A stretch of DNA of 64,000 bases from NCBI RefSeq assembly GCF_000971135.1, contig NZ_BBLW01000005.1, positions 186,001 to 250,000 of the forward strand, read 5' to 3'. Below are positions 8,066 through 16,503 of the stretch, in pieces. The position numbers and the translations under genes were made by a program. Position 1 is the first letter of the stretch; the number at the start of each line of letters is the position of its first letter. The stretch is from Demequina phytophila. GTDB taxonomy: Bacteria; Actinomycetota; Actinomycetes; Actinomycetales; Demequinaceae. The notes under the pieces are model-generated. The model was not told where the DNA came from. It saw only the letters and a program-made list of their open reading frames with translations, and ran no database searches.

Positions 8066-9631
8066 TCACGCAGGCTCGGCGCCCTCGGCCTCCGCGACGA
8101 TCCTGTTGACCATGCCGCTGAAGATCAGTCCGTGGAACGGCAGCATCGCCAGCCAGTACAGGCGCCCCGTCAGCCCTCGGGGGAAGAAAACCGCACGCTG
8201 GCGGTACACGGATCCGGACGGCGTGGGCTCGACCCCGAGCTCGAGCCACGCCTGGCCCGGCACGCGCATCTCGGCCCGCAGCCGCAGCAGCCGCTCGGGC
8301 TCGACCACCTCGACCCGCCACACGTCGACCGCATCCCCGACGCGGAGGTCGCCACGCGTGCGCCGGCCCCGCCGCTGACCCACGCCACCGACGACCCGAT
8401 CCATGAGCCCCCGTGCGGCCCACAGCACCGACGCCGAGTACCAGCCCGTGGCGCCGCCCACCGCGGTGATGACGTCCCACACCGGTCCCGGCCCCGCGCT
8501 CGTGACCTTGCTGCGGGCGTCCTGGAAGACCGTCCTCCCCGCCCAGTCGGGATCGCTGGGCATCGGGTCGCTGGGAGCGCCGAGGACGCGGGAGTCGACC
8601 CAGCTGGTCTCGACCTCGTCGATCTCGACGCGTCCGAGCGCGAGCCGGACAGCCTCGCGGTAGCCGGTGAGCCCGCCGGGCGGCGGCGGGATCACCCCGG
8701 CCACCGCATCGTCCCTCACCACGCACGAATGCAGCAGCGACTCGACCAGCGGGCGCGCGATCTGACGGGGCACCGGCGTCACCAGTCCCACCCAGTGCGA
8801 CGCCAGGCTCGGCGTGAGGACGGGCAGCGCGGTGATGCCGCGACGGGGGAGCCCGGCGACGGCGGCGTAGCCGTTCATCATCTCGGAGTACCGCATGACG
8901 TCGGGCCCGCCGATGTCGAGCTCGCGGTTGACGTCGGCCTCGATCCGGGCGGCGGAGAGCAGGTAGTGCATCACGTCGCGCACGGCGATCGGCTGGATGA
9001 GGTTGCGCACCCACCGCGGCGCGGGCATGTACGGCAGCACCTCGGTGAGGTGGCGGATCATCTCGAAGGACGCGGACCCGGACCCGATCACGACTCCGGC
9101 CTGCAGCACGATCGTGGGCGTCGCGGACGCGAGCAGGATGTCGCCCACCTCCTTGCGGGACGCCAGGTGGGGCGAGAGCTCGACGCCGTCGGGGTGCAGT
9201 CCAGAGAGGTAGACGATGCGGCGGGGACGATGCACGGAGGCCGCCTTCGCGACGGTGAGGGCGATGGCCCGGTCGAGCCTGCCGTAGTCACGGCCGCTGT
9301 GCATGGAGTGGATGAGGTAGTAGACGAGGTCGACGCCCGCCATGGCCCTGTCCATCGCCGCCGGGTCCGCGGCGTCGCCCTCGATCACCTCGATGCCGTC
9401 CGCCCACGGCAGGCCCGTCAGCCGCGCCGCGGATCTGGTGAGCGCGCGCACGCGGTAGCCGCCGGCGAGCAGGCGTGGCACCAGGCGTCCGCCGATGTAG
9501 CCGGTCGCCCCCAGCACCAGCACGAGCGGCGCGCTCCCGTCCGGGCCCGGCAGTGCGCGGAGGTGCGCCTCGGTGCCGAGGGGGCTGCTGAGGCCGGCGG
9601 GGTCGAGCGGGGCGGGGCGTGCTGCGGGCAT
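8066..9631 (-). CDS. NAD(P)-binding epimerase-like protein with C-terminal DUF2867/SRPBCC-like domain
   Basis: 521 aa. The N-terminal half is an atypical SDR: VLVLGATGYIGGRLVPRLL is the nucleotide-binding loop, followed by YYLIHSMHSG and RIVYLSGLHPDG. The C-terminal ~160 residues (from about 360, KVTSAGPGPVWDVI to the end) resemble DUF2867, a cyclase-like beta barrel. The same architecture is common in actinobacteria as an uncharacterised oxidoreductase. ATG 9631 is chosen because GGAGGA sits 5 nt before it; a longer frame up to 9709 lacks such a site. It is divergent from the membrane hydrolase at 9742. Reaction and substrate are unknown. Confidence 0.85.
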   Translation of the reverse strand: MPAARPAPLDPAGLSSPLGTEAHLRALPGPDGSAPLVLVLGATGYIGGRLVPRLLAGGYRVRALTRSAARLTGLPWADGIEVIEGDAADPAAMDRAMAGVDLVYYLIHSMHSGRDYGRLDRAIALTVAKAASVHRPRRIVYLSGLHPDGVELSPHLASRKEVGDILLASATPTIVLQAGVVIGSGSASFEMIRHLTEVLPYMPAPRWVRNLIQPIAVRDVMHYLLSAARIEADVNRELDIGGPDVMRYSEMMNGYAAVAGLPRRGITALPVLTPSLASHWVGLVTPVPRQIARPLVESLLHSCVVRDDAVAGVIPPPPGGLTGYREAVRLALGRVEIDEVETSWVDSRVLGAPSDPMPSDPDWAGRTVFQDARSKVTSAGPGPVWDVITAVGGATGWYSASVLWAARGLMDRVVGGVGQRRGRRTRGDLRVGDAVDVWRVEVVEPERLLRLRAEMRVPGQAWLELGVEPTPSGSVYRQRAVFFPRGLTGRLYWLAMLPFHGLIFSGMVNRIVAEAEGAEPA

Positions 9632-9712
9632 CGGTCCTCCGTCGCGTCGTCGCCAGCGGGTGCTCTGACGGAACCATGGCGGGGGAGCGCGGTATTCCCG
9701 GACCGCCACCGC

Positions 9713-9718
9713 TAGGGT
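9713..9718 (+). promoter_or_regulatory. -10 element upstream of the membrane hydrolase
   Basis: TAGGGT 23 nt before ATG 9742. The short leader carries a GGGGGAGG ribosome site. Confidence 0.45.
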
Positions 9719-9741
9719 GAGCGCGACGAAGGGGGAGGTAC

Positions 9742-11415
9742 ATGGTCAAGGTGGTGCGCATCGGGTCGCGGCTCGACCTCGCGGGAGCGGCGGTCGGCCT
9801 CGCCGCGGTGGCGGTCTCGCTCACGCCGTCCCTCCTGCCTCGCCCCGCGTGGGGCCAGGGCCTCGTGTCGGGTCTGGCGTTCGGCGTCGGCTACGGCGTC
9901 GGCGTGCTGGCATGGCGCGGCATCGCCCGCCTGTCCCGCGGCCGCCTCCCCGAGGCGGCCGAGGCGCGGGCGTGGATCGTCGCGCTCATCGGCCTCGCCG
10001 GTGCCGCCGTCCTCATGCCGTTCGCGGTCGACTGGCAGAACTCGGTACGCGAGGCCGTCGGGATGCCGGACACGGACGGCTTCGATTGGATGGTCGCCGC
10101 ACTCGCGTTCGCCGCCGGTTCGTGGCTCGCCTTCGCGATCGGGCGCGGCGTCGCGGCCGGGTACCGCCGCCTGTGGGCGCTCATCTCGCCCCGCATCCCC
10201 GGCCGCGCGTCGCGACCGCGCCTCGCGCGGCTCGGCGGCGGCGCCGCGACCGTGGTGGCGATGCTCGCGGTCTTCTCCGTGGGCCTGTCGGTGCTCTCGT
10301 GGCTGCTCACCCTCGCCTCCGAGCACGCGAACCGCCAGTACGACCCGGAGTACATCCAACCCACCAGCGCGCTGCGCTCCGGCAGCCCGGACAGCCTGGT
10401 GCCGTGGGATCAGATCGGCCAGGCCGGCGTGAAGATCGTCGCCGGCGGGCCCACCGCGGACGAGATCGAGCTGGTTACCGGCGTGCCCGCGCAGGAGCCG
10501 ATCCGCGTCTACGTGGGCGTCGACGTGCCCGGCACGTTCGAGGAGAAGGCGCAGCTGGCGGTGCAGGAGCTCGAGCGGACCGGCGCCGCCGACCGCTCGG
10601 TGCTGATGATCGCGGGCACCACCGGTTCGGGCTGGCTCGACCCGGCCGCGATCGACGGATTCGAGTACCTCCACGCGGGCGACACCGCGATCGTGAGCCT
10701 GCAGTACGGCGCGACCGGCAGCCCCGTCTCCGCGCTGCTCACCCCCGACCTCTCGCAGGACGGCACCACCGCTCTGGTGGACGCGGTCACCTCGTGGTGG
10801 AACGAGCTTCCCGCGGACGGTCGGCCCCAGCTGGTGGTCTACGGGCTCAGCCTCGGCAGCTTCGGGATCCAGTCCGCGTACGCCGACATCGCGGACCTGC
10901 GCGCCTCGACTCAGGGCGCCGTGCTCGCGGGCACCCCCTCGTTCACCCCGGTGTGGAGCGCCGCCCAGGACGCGCGCGACGCCGGCAGCCCCTACCCGTT
11001 GCCGGTGCTCGACGACGGCCTTGAGGTGCGCTGGGCCGACGCGTGGGGCGGCCTCGAGACGCTCACGGGCCCGTGGGAGCCCACCCGCGTGGCGTACCTG
11101 CAGCACGGCAACGACCCGATCGTGTGGATCGGGCCCCGCGTGATCTGGTCGAAGCCGGCGTGGCTCCAGGACGGCCAGCGCTCGGCGCAGGTGAGCGAGG
11201 ACATGGTCTGGATCCCGGTGGTGACCGCGTTCCAGGGCGTCATCGACCTCATCCTGTCGACCGCGGTGCCCGAGGACGCCGGCCACAAGTACGGCAACCT
11301 CGCCGTCGACGGTCTCCACCAGGTCACCGGCGACGCGGGCCTGTCGGACGAGGCCGTCGAGCGCGTGCGGTTCGTGATCGAGCAGTACGACACGTTCTCG
11401 CCCGTCTCGAACTGA
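9742..11415 (+). CDS. Membrane-anchored alpha/beta-hydrolase (Abhydrolase_9 type)
   Basis: 557 aa. Four hydrophobic segments occupy about residues 8-30, 36-58, 72-95 and 110-130, with a fifth at about 165-195, corresponding to the Abhydrolase_9 N-terminal membrane domain. The soluble part from about 210 holds the nucleophile elbow YGLSLGS (Ser370). An Arg-rich entrance follows, and the likely acid and His lie in NDPIVWIG and VDGLHQVTG. Family members are uncharacterised actinobacterial membrane hydrolases, possibly lipid-active. The start ATG has GGGGGAGG 4-11 nt upstream and the promoter hexamer TAGGGT. An inverted repeat at 11434-11459 follows the stop. Confidence 0.88.
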   Translation: MVKVVRIGSRLDLAGAAVGLAAVAVSLTPSLLPRPAWGQGLVSGLAFGVGYGVGVLAWRGIARLSRGRLPEAAEARAWIVALIGLAGAAVLMPFAVDWQNSVREAVGMPDTDGFDWMVAALAFAAGSWLAFAIGRGVAAGYRRLWALISPRIPGRASRPRLARLGGGAATVVAMLAVFSVGLSVLSWLLTLASEHANRQYDPEYIQPTSALRSGSPDSLVPWDQIGQAGVKIVAGGPTADEIELVTGVPAQEPIRVYVGVDVPGTFEEKAQLAVQELERTGAADRSVLMIAGTTGSGWLDPAAIDGFEYLHAGDTAIVSLQYGATGSPVSALLTPDLSQDGTTALVDAVTSWWNELPADGRPQLVVYGLSLGSFGIQSAYADIADLRASTQGAVLAGTPSFTPVWSAAQDARDAGSPYPLPVLDDGLEVRWADAWGGLETLTGPWEPTRVAYLQHGNDPIVWIGPRVIWSKPAWLQDGQRSAQVSEDMVWIPVVTAFQGVIDLILSTAVPEDAGHKYGNLAVDGLHQVTGDAGLSDEAVERVRFVIEQYDTFSPVSN

Positions 11416-11433
11416 CCGCGGTCGCGGCCGAGA

Positions 11434-11459
11434 CCTCGTACCGCGCCCGCGGTACGAGG
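11434..11459 (+). terminator. 12-bp perfect inverted repeat, candidate terminator
   Basis: Arms CCTCGTACCGCG and CGCGGTACGAGG are separated by 2 nt, starting 19 nt after the hydrolase stop. There is no U-tract, as usual for actinobacterial hairpin terminators. The near-zero loop also allows a protein-binding palindrome instead. Confidence 0.5.
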
Positions 11460-11551
11460 AAGTGTCTGCGCGCGCACGATGACCCCGCGCGCGGCCCACG
11501 GGACGCTGGAATCCTGCGGCGGACAGCCCGCCGGCAGGAGGGAGCCGCGCC

Positions 11552-12043
11552 ATGTCCACCGCCCACGACACCACCTCGCTCCGCGCCGGAGCCGGCCTCG
11601 GGATCACCGCGGCGGTGATGATGACCGCTGCGGCACTCCTCATCCCCGGGCCGCCGTCCGCGTCGCGGGCACACGTGGCCGACGTGGACGCGATGGCGGT
11701 CGAGACGCTCACGCTCGATCAGGCCATCGACGCGAACATCGCCGAGATCGAGTACTTCATCGACCTCGGCGGCGCGTTCGAGCGAGGTCCCGACGGCATG
11801 GCGATCCTGGACGCCCACGGCGCCGCGGCGATCGCGGGCCTGCGCGAGCTAGGAGGCGACGTCGCGACGTCCTTGGCGATGGACCCGGCGGTGGTGGCCG
11901 ACGCGATCGCCGCCGCCGACGGCTCGCCGATCGACGCCGCGACCGGGCTCGCGACCGGCACGGCGCGCGACGCCGGCTACGAGGTGATCTGCACCGAGGC
12001 GCACGGCGGCATCACGCTCGGCTTCGCCCCGGTCGCGGCCTGA
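11552..12043 (+). CDS. Secreted or membrane-anchored hypothetical protein
   Basis: 163 aa. Residues 10-37 form one hydrophobic segment (ITAAVMMTAAALLIPG) like an uncleaved signal anchor. The rest is acidic and Ala-rich, with no recognised domain and a single Cys near the C-terminus (VICTEAHGG). ATG 11552 follows a GGAGGGAG ribosome site, and coding-type third-position GC supports it as real. It lies alone between the membrane hydrolase and the convergent amine oxidase. No function can be assigned. Confidence 0.65.
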   Translation: MSTAHDTTSLRAGAGLGITAAVMMTAAALLIPGPPSASRAHVADVDAMAVETLTLDQAIDANIAEIEYFIDLGGAFERGPDGMAILDAHGAAAIAGLRELGGDVATSLAMDPAVVADAIAAADGSPIDAATGLATGTARDAGYEVICTEAHGGITLGFAPVAA

Positions 12044-12059
12044 GCCGCGGCGCCGCCGC

Positions 12060-13388
12060 TCAGCTGCGAGCCCACAGCTCCTCGATCGCGACGTCCTCGC
12101 CGAGGATCCGGCACGCCGCACGGTGACCCGACCGCAGCGCGGCGGGGACCGTCGCGGGATCGTCGGTCCACGTCGCCTCGCCGGCGAGGTGCAGCACGCC
12201 GCCGACAGGCGTCGCGAGAGCGTCGTGATCGCCGGTGGTCGACCCCGGTCGCATGAACGCGTACGCGCCCCGCGCATACGGGTCCGCCTGCCACGCGGTC
12301 ACCGCGACGCCCTCGGGCTCGGGGATCCCGTCGCCGTAGAGCCGGCGGAGCTGCGCCATCACGGACGCCGCGACTCGGTCCGCGTCCCACCCCGCGATCG
12401 CGCGCGCGGCGGGGCCCGCCGCGAAGGTGAGCAGCGTGGGCGTGCCGTGCAGGTCGGTGAGGTCGTACCAGGAGTGCCACCAGCGGCCCTCGGGTCCCTG
12501 CTGCCGGATCGCGTAGGCACCCTCGCCCCAGAAGCGTGTGGGGAACCGGAGGAACACCTTCTCGAACGCGTTCATCTCCAGGCGGCTCAGCGGCCCGGCA
12601 ACCGCGTCCGGGAGCGGCGGATCGATCGCCAGGTCGCCGGACCGCAGCACGCCCACGGGCACCGTGAGCACGCACGTGTCCGCGGACACCACCCGGCCGT
12701 CCGCCGTCACCCGCACCCCGGAGCCCGACCACGCGACCCTCGACACCACGTGCTCGAGCCGCACGTCGAGGCCCTCGGCGAGCGCAGCGGGCAGCCGGTC
12801 GTACCCGTCCGGGAACACCACCTCGTCGCCCTCGACCGCGTCGTCGTCGAGCCCGTGTGCCGCGAGGTCCTCGATCCAGGCCCCGTACTGCTCCTCCGTG
12901 CGATGCTCGAGGAACTCTCGCACCCGCGCGGCCCGGTCCGGCGCCCATCCCTGCGCGGCGATCGCGCTCTCCGTCACGTGCCGGTACGTGTCGAGCGGCG
13001 CCGAGCCCGCGATCGCGTCGCGCAGGGCGGCGTCGACGGCCCGCACGTCCGCCGCGAAGCCGGCCGCCGCATCGTCCCCGAGCGGTGCGCCCTCGGGGGA
13101 GAAGTACGCGATCGGGCGGCCGTCGACCTGGTAGCTGCCCACGGTGAACTCGTGCATCCGCATGCCGAACGCGCGCGTCGCGTCCGCGACCGGGCAGTCG
13201 TCGATCCCGTGGATCCACGAGGCGCCCAGGTCCGTGATGGCGCCGCCGTCGCGGCCCGTCCACACGCGTCCGCCGATCCGGTCGCGGGCCTCGAGCACCA
13301 CCACCCGGCGGCCGGCGCGCCGCAGCAGCCGCGCGGCCGCGAGGCCGGACACGCCGGCCCCGATGACGATCGTGTCGACGTGCTCCAT
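12060..13388 (-). CDS. Flavin-containing amine oxidase (monoamine/polyamine oxidase family)
   Basis: 442 aa. The N-terminus has the FAD dinucleotide-binding fold VIGAGVSGLAAARLL, then the GG-type motif RIGGRVWT and the family's DLGASWIHG. The C-terminal part has the covalent/proximal FAD segment HLAGEATW and a substrate-side PYARGAY. This is the size and motif set of polyamine/tryptamine oxidases, which oxidise amines to aldehydes with release of H2O2 and ammonia or a shorter amine. The substrate is not certain. ATG 13388 is preceded by GAGGGAGCCTGAGG. It is divergent from the alcohol dehydrogenase fusion, with an AT-rich palindrome at 13457 between them, so aldehyde made here could be handled there. 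Confidence 0.9.
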   Translation of the reverse strand: MEHVDTIVIGAGVSGLAAARLLRRAGRRVVVLEARDRIGGRVWTGRDGGAITDLGASWIHGIDDCPVADATRAFGMRMHEFTVGSYQVDGRPIAYFSPEGAPLGDDAAAGFAADVRAVDAALRDAIAGSAPLDTYRHVTESAIAAQGWAPDRAARVREFLEHRTEEQYGAWIEDLAAHGLDDDAVEGDEVVFPDGYDRLPAALAEGLDVRLEHVVSRVAWSGSGVRVTADGRVVSADTCVLTVPVGVLRSGDLAIDPPLPDAVAGPLSRLEMNAFEKVFLRFPTRFWGEGAYAIRQQGPEGRWWHSWYDLTDLHGTPTLLTFAAGPAARAIAGWDADRVAASVMAQLRRLYGDGIPEPEGVAVTAWQADPYARGAYAFMRPGSTTGDHDALATPVGGVLHLAGEATWTDDPATVPAALRSGHRAACRILGEDVAIEELWARS

Positions 13389-13456
13389 CGCCTCAGGCTC
13401 CCTCGCATCGTGGTGGGACGGACACTACCGCGCCGCCGACCACGCACGCGCCCGCA

Positions 13457-13474
13457 TGTGAATGGCCATTAACA
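13457..13474. promoter_or_regulatory. 18-bp AT-rich palindrome, candidate operator
   Basis: TGT-G-AATGGCCATT-A-ACA: arms TGTnAATGG/CCATTnACA with one unpaired position. It sits between the divergent amine oxidase and alcohol dehydrogenase genes, just upstream of the latter's promoter. Confidence 0.5.
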
Positions 13475-13480
13475 AGATGC

Positions 13481-13509
13481 GTGACAACCGGCACGGAGGC
13501 GGGCACACT
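13481..13509 (+). promoter_or_regulatory. Candidate sigma-70 promoter for the dehydrogenase fusion
   Basis: GTGACA, a 17-nt spacer and CACACT. The -10 ends 37 nt before ATG 13547, which has GAAGGGG as ribosome site. Confidence 0.4.
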
Positions 13510-13546
13510 GGGACCGCGCGTACAGCGACGTACCGAAGGGGTTCTC

Positions 13547-15172
13547 ATGGTGGCAGCGGCGCCTGTGACGGCGGTGGTGGTGGAGGCGCCCGGTGCGAGG
13601 CCGGAGCCGCGCGAGGTCCGCTTGGACGCGCTCCGCGGGGACGAGGTGCTGGTCGAGATCGCCGCGTCCGGGATCTGCCACACCGACCTCACGGCCATCG
13701 ACGGGGGCGCGGCGTTCCCGTTCCCTGCCGTGTTCGGGCACGAGGGTGCCGGCACCGTCGTCGAGGTGGGCGCCGGCGTCCGGGGGCTGGCGCCGGGGGA
13801 CCGCGTGGTGCTCACCTTCGACGCCTGCGGCACCTGCCGACGTTGCCGCGACGGTCACCCGGCGTACTGCGAGCAGTTCGCGGCGCGCAACTACACCGGC
13901 GGCCGCGCGGACGGCTCGGCCACCGTGCGCGGGAGGAACGATGCCCCGGTCGCCGCGGCGTGGATGGGTCAGTCCTCGTGGGCGACCCGGGCGATCGCGC
14001 GCGCCACCAACGCGGTGCCGATCGGCGACGAGCTCCCCTTCACCCTCGCGGCACCGCTCGGCTGCGGGGTCCTCACGGGCGCGGGCACGGTGCTCACCGT
14101 GCTGCGACCGGGGCATGACGACCGCCTGCTCGTCGTGGGTGCGGGCACGGTGGGGCTGGCGGCGGTGATGGCCGCGCGTGCGATCGGCGTCGCCGGCATC
14201 ACGGTGGTCGAGCCGGACCCCTCGCGGCGCGCACTGGCGCTCGAGCTCGGCGCCGAGCGGGCCGTGCCGCCCGAGGACGGCGCCTCGCTGGGACGAGGGT
14301 TCGCCGCGGCGCTCGACACGGTCGGCTCGCAGGCCGCGCTCGATCTCGCGATGCGCGCCCTCACCACGCCGGGCACGTGCGCGACCGTCGCGCTGCGTCC
14401 CGGTGCGAACCCGATCACAGTGAGCCAGAGCGCCCTGCTGTGGGGTCGCGCCCTGGTGGGCGTGATCGAGGGCGACGCGGTGCCGTCGCGGACCATCCCT
14501 CTCCTGGTGGGGTTGTGGCGCGCCGGCGTGCTCCCGCTGGAGCGGCTCGTCACCACGTATCCGCTCGCGCGGCTGGACGATGCCGTGGCGGACGCGCGCG
14601 CGGGCGAGGCGGTGAAGGCGGTGCTCGTGATGGGTGATGCGCCCACCCCGGTGGAGCCTGACGCAGCGACGGCGGGGATCACGGGCCCGGAGCGGGTGCT
14701 CCGGATCGCGGCCGCGGGACACGGCGAGCCGGCCGTGCTCGGCGCGCTGTGGGATGTCCTGCCTCCCGCGCGCTCCGCGGATCTGAGTGGGCTGTGGCGC
14801 GGCACCGGCATCGACACGGGGCATCGCATCCATGCCTCGCTCACCAGCGCCTCCTGGTTCGGCAAGAACTTCCTGTCCGACCATGCCGTGCAGCCGATCG
14901 TGTGCCGGGACACGGACGGCACGCTGGTGGCGGACGTCGCCCTCGCCGGTGGGGGCGCGTGGCTGAGCGACAGCGAGCACCGCGGCAGGGTGACGGCCAC
15001 GATGACCTACGACACGCGCCCGGTCCACGACCACTTCGTGCGGGTCGACGCGGACACGCTCCTCGGGGTGATGGCCGGCAAAGGCGCGCGCGACGGAGGC
15101 GCGGACTACTACTTCCTGCTCCGGCGCGAGCCCGGCGACGCGCCGGGACGCCTGCCGGAGCGCCGGGCCTGA
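13547..15172 (+). CDS. Zinc alcohol dehydrogenase fused to a GXWXG/DUF4334 module
   Basis: 541 aa. Residues 1-370 are a medium-chain zinc dehydrogenase. GICHTDL and FGHEGAG supply catalytic zinc ligands, CGTCRRC plus a further Cys form the structural zinc lobe, and VVGAGTVGLAAVMAA binds NAD. This half resembles aryl/benzyl-alcohol dehydrogenases. After a linker, residues ~385-535 contain GLWRGTG and a DUF4334-like domain (SWFGKNF, MTYDTRPVHDHF, GVMAGKG). DUF4334 proteins are usually separate, about 180-aa proteins, so this is a gene fusion. The tail may bind the product or tether a partner, which is inference. The SDR gene 50 nt downstream is likely in the same pathway. Confidence 0.88.
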   Translation: MVAAAPVTAVVVEAPGARPEPREVRLDALRGDEVLVEIAASGICHTDLTAIDGGAAFPFPAVFGHEGAGTVVEVGAGVRGLAPGDRVVLTFDACGTCRRCRDGHPAYCEQFAARNYTGGRADGSATVRGRNDAPVAAAWMGQSSWATRAIARATNAVPIGDELPFTLAAPLGCGVLTGAGTVLTVLRPGHDDRLLVVGAGTVGLAAVMAARAIGVAGITVVEPDPSRRALALELGAERAVPPEDGASLGRGFAAALDTVGSQAALDLAMRALTTPGTCATVALRPGANPITVSQSALLWGRALVGVIEGDAVPSRTIPLLVGLWRAGVLPLERLVTTYPLARLDDAVADARAGEAVKAVLVMGDAPTPVEPDAATAGITGPERVLRIAAAGHGEPAVLGALWDVLPPARSADLSGLWRGTGIDTGHRIHASLTSASWFGKNFLSDHAVQPIVCRDTDGTLVADVALAGGGAWLSDSEHRGRVTATMTYDTRPVHDHFVRVDADTLLGVMAGKGARDGGADYYFLLRREPGDAPGRLPERRA

Positions 15173-15181
15173 CGCGCGCGC

Positions 15182-15187
15182 TAGGGT
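15182..15187 (+). promoter_or_regulatory. -10 element before the SDR gene
   Basis: TAGGGT 35 nt before ATG 15223, the same hexamer seen before 9742 and 18831. Confidence 0.35.
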
Positions 15188-15222
15188 CGGAGCAGACCCC
15201 CGCACAGTCGAAGGAGACTCGC

Positions 15223-15891
15223 ATGCCCACCATCGCCATCATCGGTGCCGGACCCGGTCTGGGGGCGGCGGTCGCGCGCCGATTCGGGCGCGAGGGGTTC
15301 TCGGTCGCGCTGATCTCGCGCGACCAGTCCAAGCTCGACGCGCTCGCCACCGACCTGGCGGCGGCCGGCGTGACCGCCCGCGGCTACGCGGCCGATGTGC
15401 GCGACGGCGCGTCGCTCGAGGCCGCGCTCGCCGACGCGGCCGCCGAGCTCGGCCACGTGACCGTGCTGCAGTACAGCCCGCTGCCCTCGCGCGACTACCT
15501 CAAGCCCGTGCTCGACCTCACCCCGGAGCTCGCGCTCGAGTCCCTGCGCTTCTCCGCGCTCGGGCTCATCCACGCCTCGCGCGCGGTGCTGCCCGCGATG
15601 CGTGCGGCGGGCGAGGGGAGCATCGTCCTCATCAACGGCGGCACCTCGGTGCAGGCGCGGCACGACTTCGCCGGCACCTCCGTCGCGTTCCCCGCGGAGA
15701 GCGCCTACGGCGAGATGCTGCACGACGCGCTGGCGGACTCCGGCGTCCGCGTCGCCCAGCTCGTGATCCCCGGATCGATCCCCAAGCTGCGCTACACGGT
15801 CGACGAGGTCGCCGACACCATCTGGGACCTGCACCTCGCCGACGGCGGCTTCCGCACCATGCTCATCCCCATGGACGAGGGGCGCGAGTAG
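15223..15891 (+). CDS. Short-chain dehydrogenase/reductase-like protein
   Basis: 222 aa. It has an N-terminal Rossmann loop GAGPGLGAAVARRFG and an ISRDQSKL cofactor segment. Catalytic residues are non-canonical: the region that normally carries Ser...YxxxK reads INGGTSVQARHDF...FPAESAYGEML, so Tyr/Lys are not in the usual spacing. The C-terminus is short (usual SDR about 250 aa). It may be a degenerate or atypical SDR of the kind annotated as NAD(P)-binding oxidoreductase. The start ATG has AAGGAG 6 nt upstream. It lies directly behind the alcohol dehydrogenase fusion and may act with it. Confidence 0.8.
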   Translation: MPTIAIIGAGPGLGAAVARRFGREGFSVALISRDQSKLDALATDLAAAGVTARGYAADVRDGASLEAALADAAAELGHVTVLQYSPLPSRDYLKPVLDLTPELALESLRFSALGLIHASRAVLPAMRAAGEGSIVLINGGTSVQARHDFAGTSVAFPAESAYGEMLHDALADSGVRVAQLVIPGSIPKLRYTVDEVADTIWDLHLADGGFRTMLIPMDEGRE

Positions 15892-15925
15892 GGTCCGAGC
15901 CCCTGCGCGGCCCGCCGGGCGCACC

Positions 15926-15931
15926 TACGCT
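15926..15931 (+). promoter_or_regulatory. -10 element before SRPBCC gene
   Basis: TACGCT. It is 6 nt before GTG 15938 (possible leaderless start) and 48 nt before ATG 15980. Confidence 0.35.
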
Positions 15932-15979
15932 GGAGGTGTGGAGCCACCACCGTCCCGGTCGGGAGAGGGGGTGAGGAAC

Positions 15980-16459
15980 ATGACTCCGACGAAGCCCTCC
16001 ATCGCGCTCGCGGCCCACATCGATGCACCGGTCCACACCGTCTTCGAGTACTGCCGCGACCCGCGCAACCTTCACGATGGCGATCCCATCGAGGTCGTCG
16101 CCGTGCAGTTCACCGACGACGGGATCGGCACCACCGCGCAGCTGCGGTACCCGGCGCCCTTCCCGTTCGACGAGGATGTCGAGTTCGAGTTCACCGAGTT
16201 CGTCCCGGACAAGCGGATCGTCTTCGAGGCCCGCCCCACCGTGTGGATCCGGGGCCACCACGGCCCCCACCACGAGTTCGACGCAGAGACGTTCGTGTGG
16301 ACGTTCGCGCCCGACGACGGCGGGACCCTGCTGAGCGTCGAGGTCCGCCCGGACCACGAGGGTCTCGGCACCCGCCTGGGCCACGCGGCGATGCTCGACC
16401 GCGTCCAGGCGCGGCTCGACAGGATCGTGCTGCACATCGAGGGGCCGGACCCGGAATAG
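15980..16459 (+). CDS. SRPBCC domain protein
   Basis: 159 aa from ATG 15980, which has GGTGAGG just upstream. GTG 15938 would add 14 low-complexity residues and fits a leaderless promoter, so the start is open. The fold signature is clear: HIDAPVHTVFEYCRDPRNL at the N-terminus, alternating strands, and a final helix AMLDRVQARLDRIVLHI. It belongs to the polyketide cyclase-like ligand-binding family. Its acidic strand DEDVEFEFTEF and His-rich loop GHHGPHHEFD are notable and might bind a metal or cation, which is inference. The hairpin at 16470 terminates it against the convergent helR. Confidence 0.82.
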   Translation: MTPTKPSIALAAHIDAPVHTVFEYCRDPRNLHDGDPIEVVAVQFTDDGIGTTAQLRYPAPFPFDEDVEFEFTEFVPDKRIVFEARPTVWIRGHHGPHHEFDAETFVWTFAPDDGGTLLSVEVRPDHEGLGTRLGHAAMLDRVQARLDRIVLHIEGPDPE

Positions 16460-16469
16460 GCCGATCACG

Positions 16470-16495
16470 CGGGCCCCTCCCTCGCGAGGGGCCCG
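16470..16495 (+). terminator. Bidirectional terminator hairpin
   Basis: 10-bp stem CGGGCCCCTC/GAGGGGCCCG with a 6-nt loop, between the convergent SRPBCC gene (stop 16459) and helR (stop 16504). Confidence 0.65.
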
Positions 16496-16503
16496 TCCTC
16501 GTG

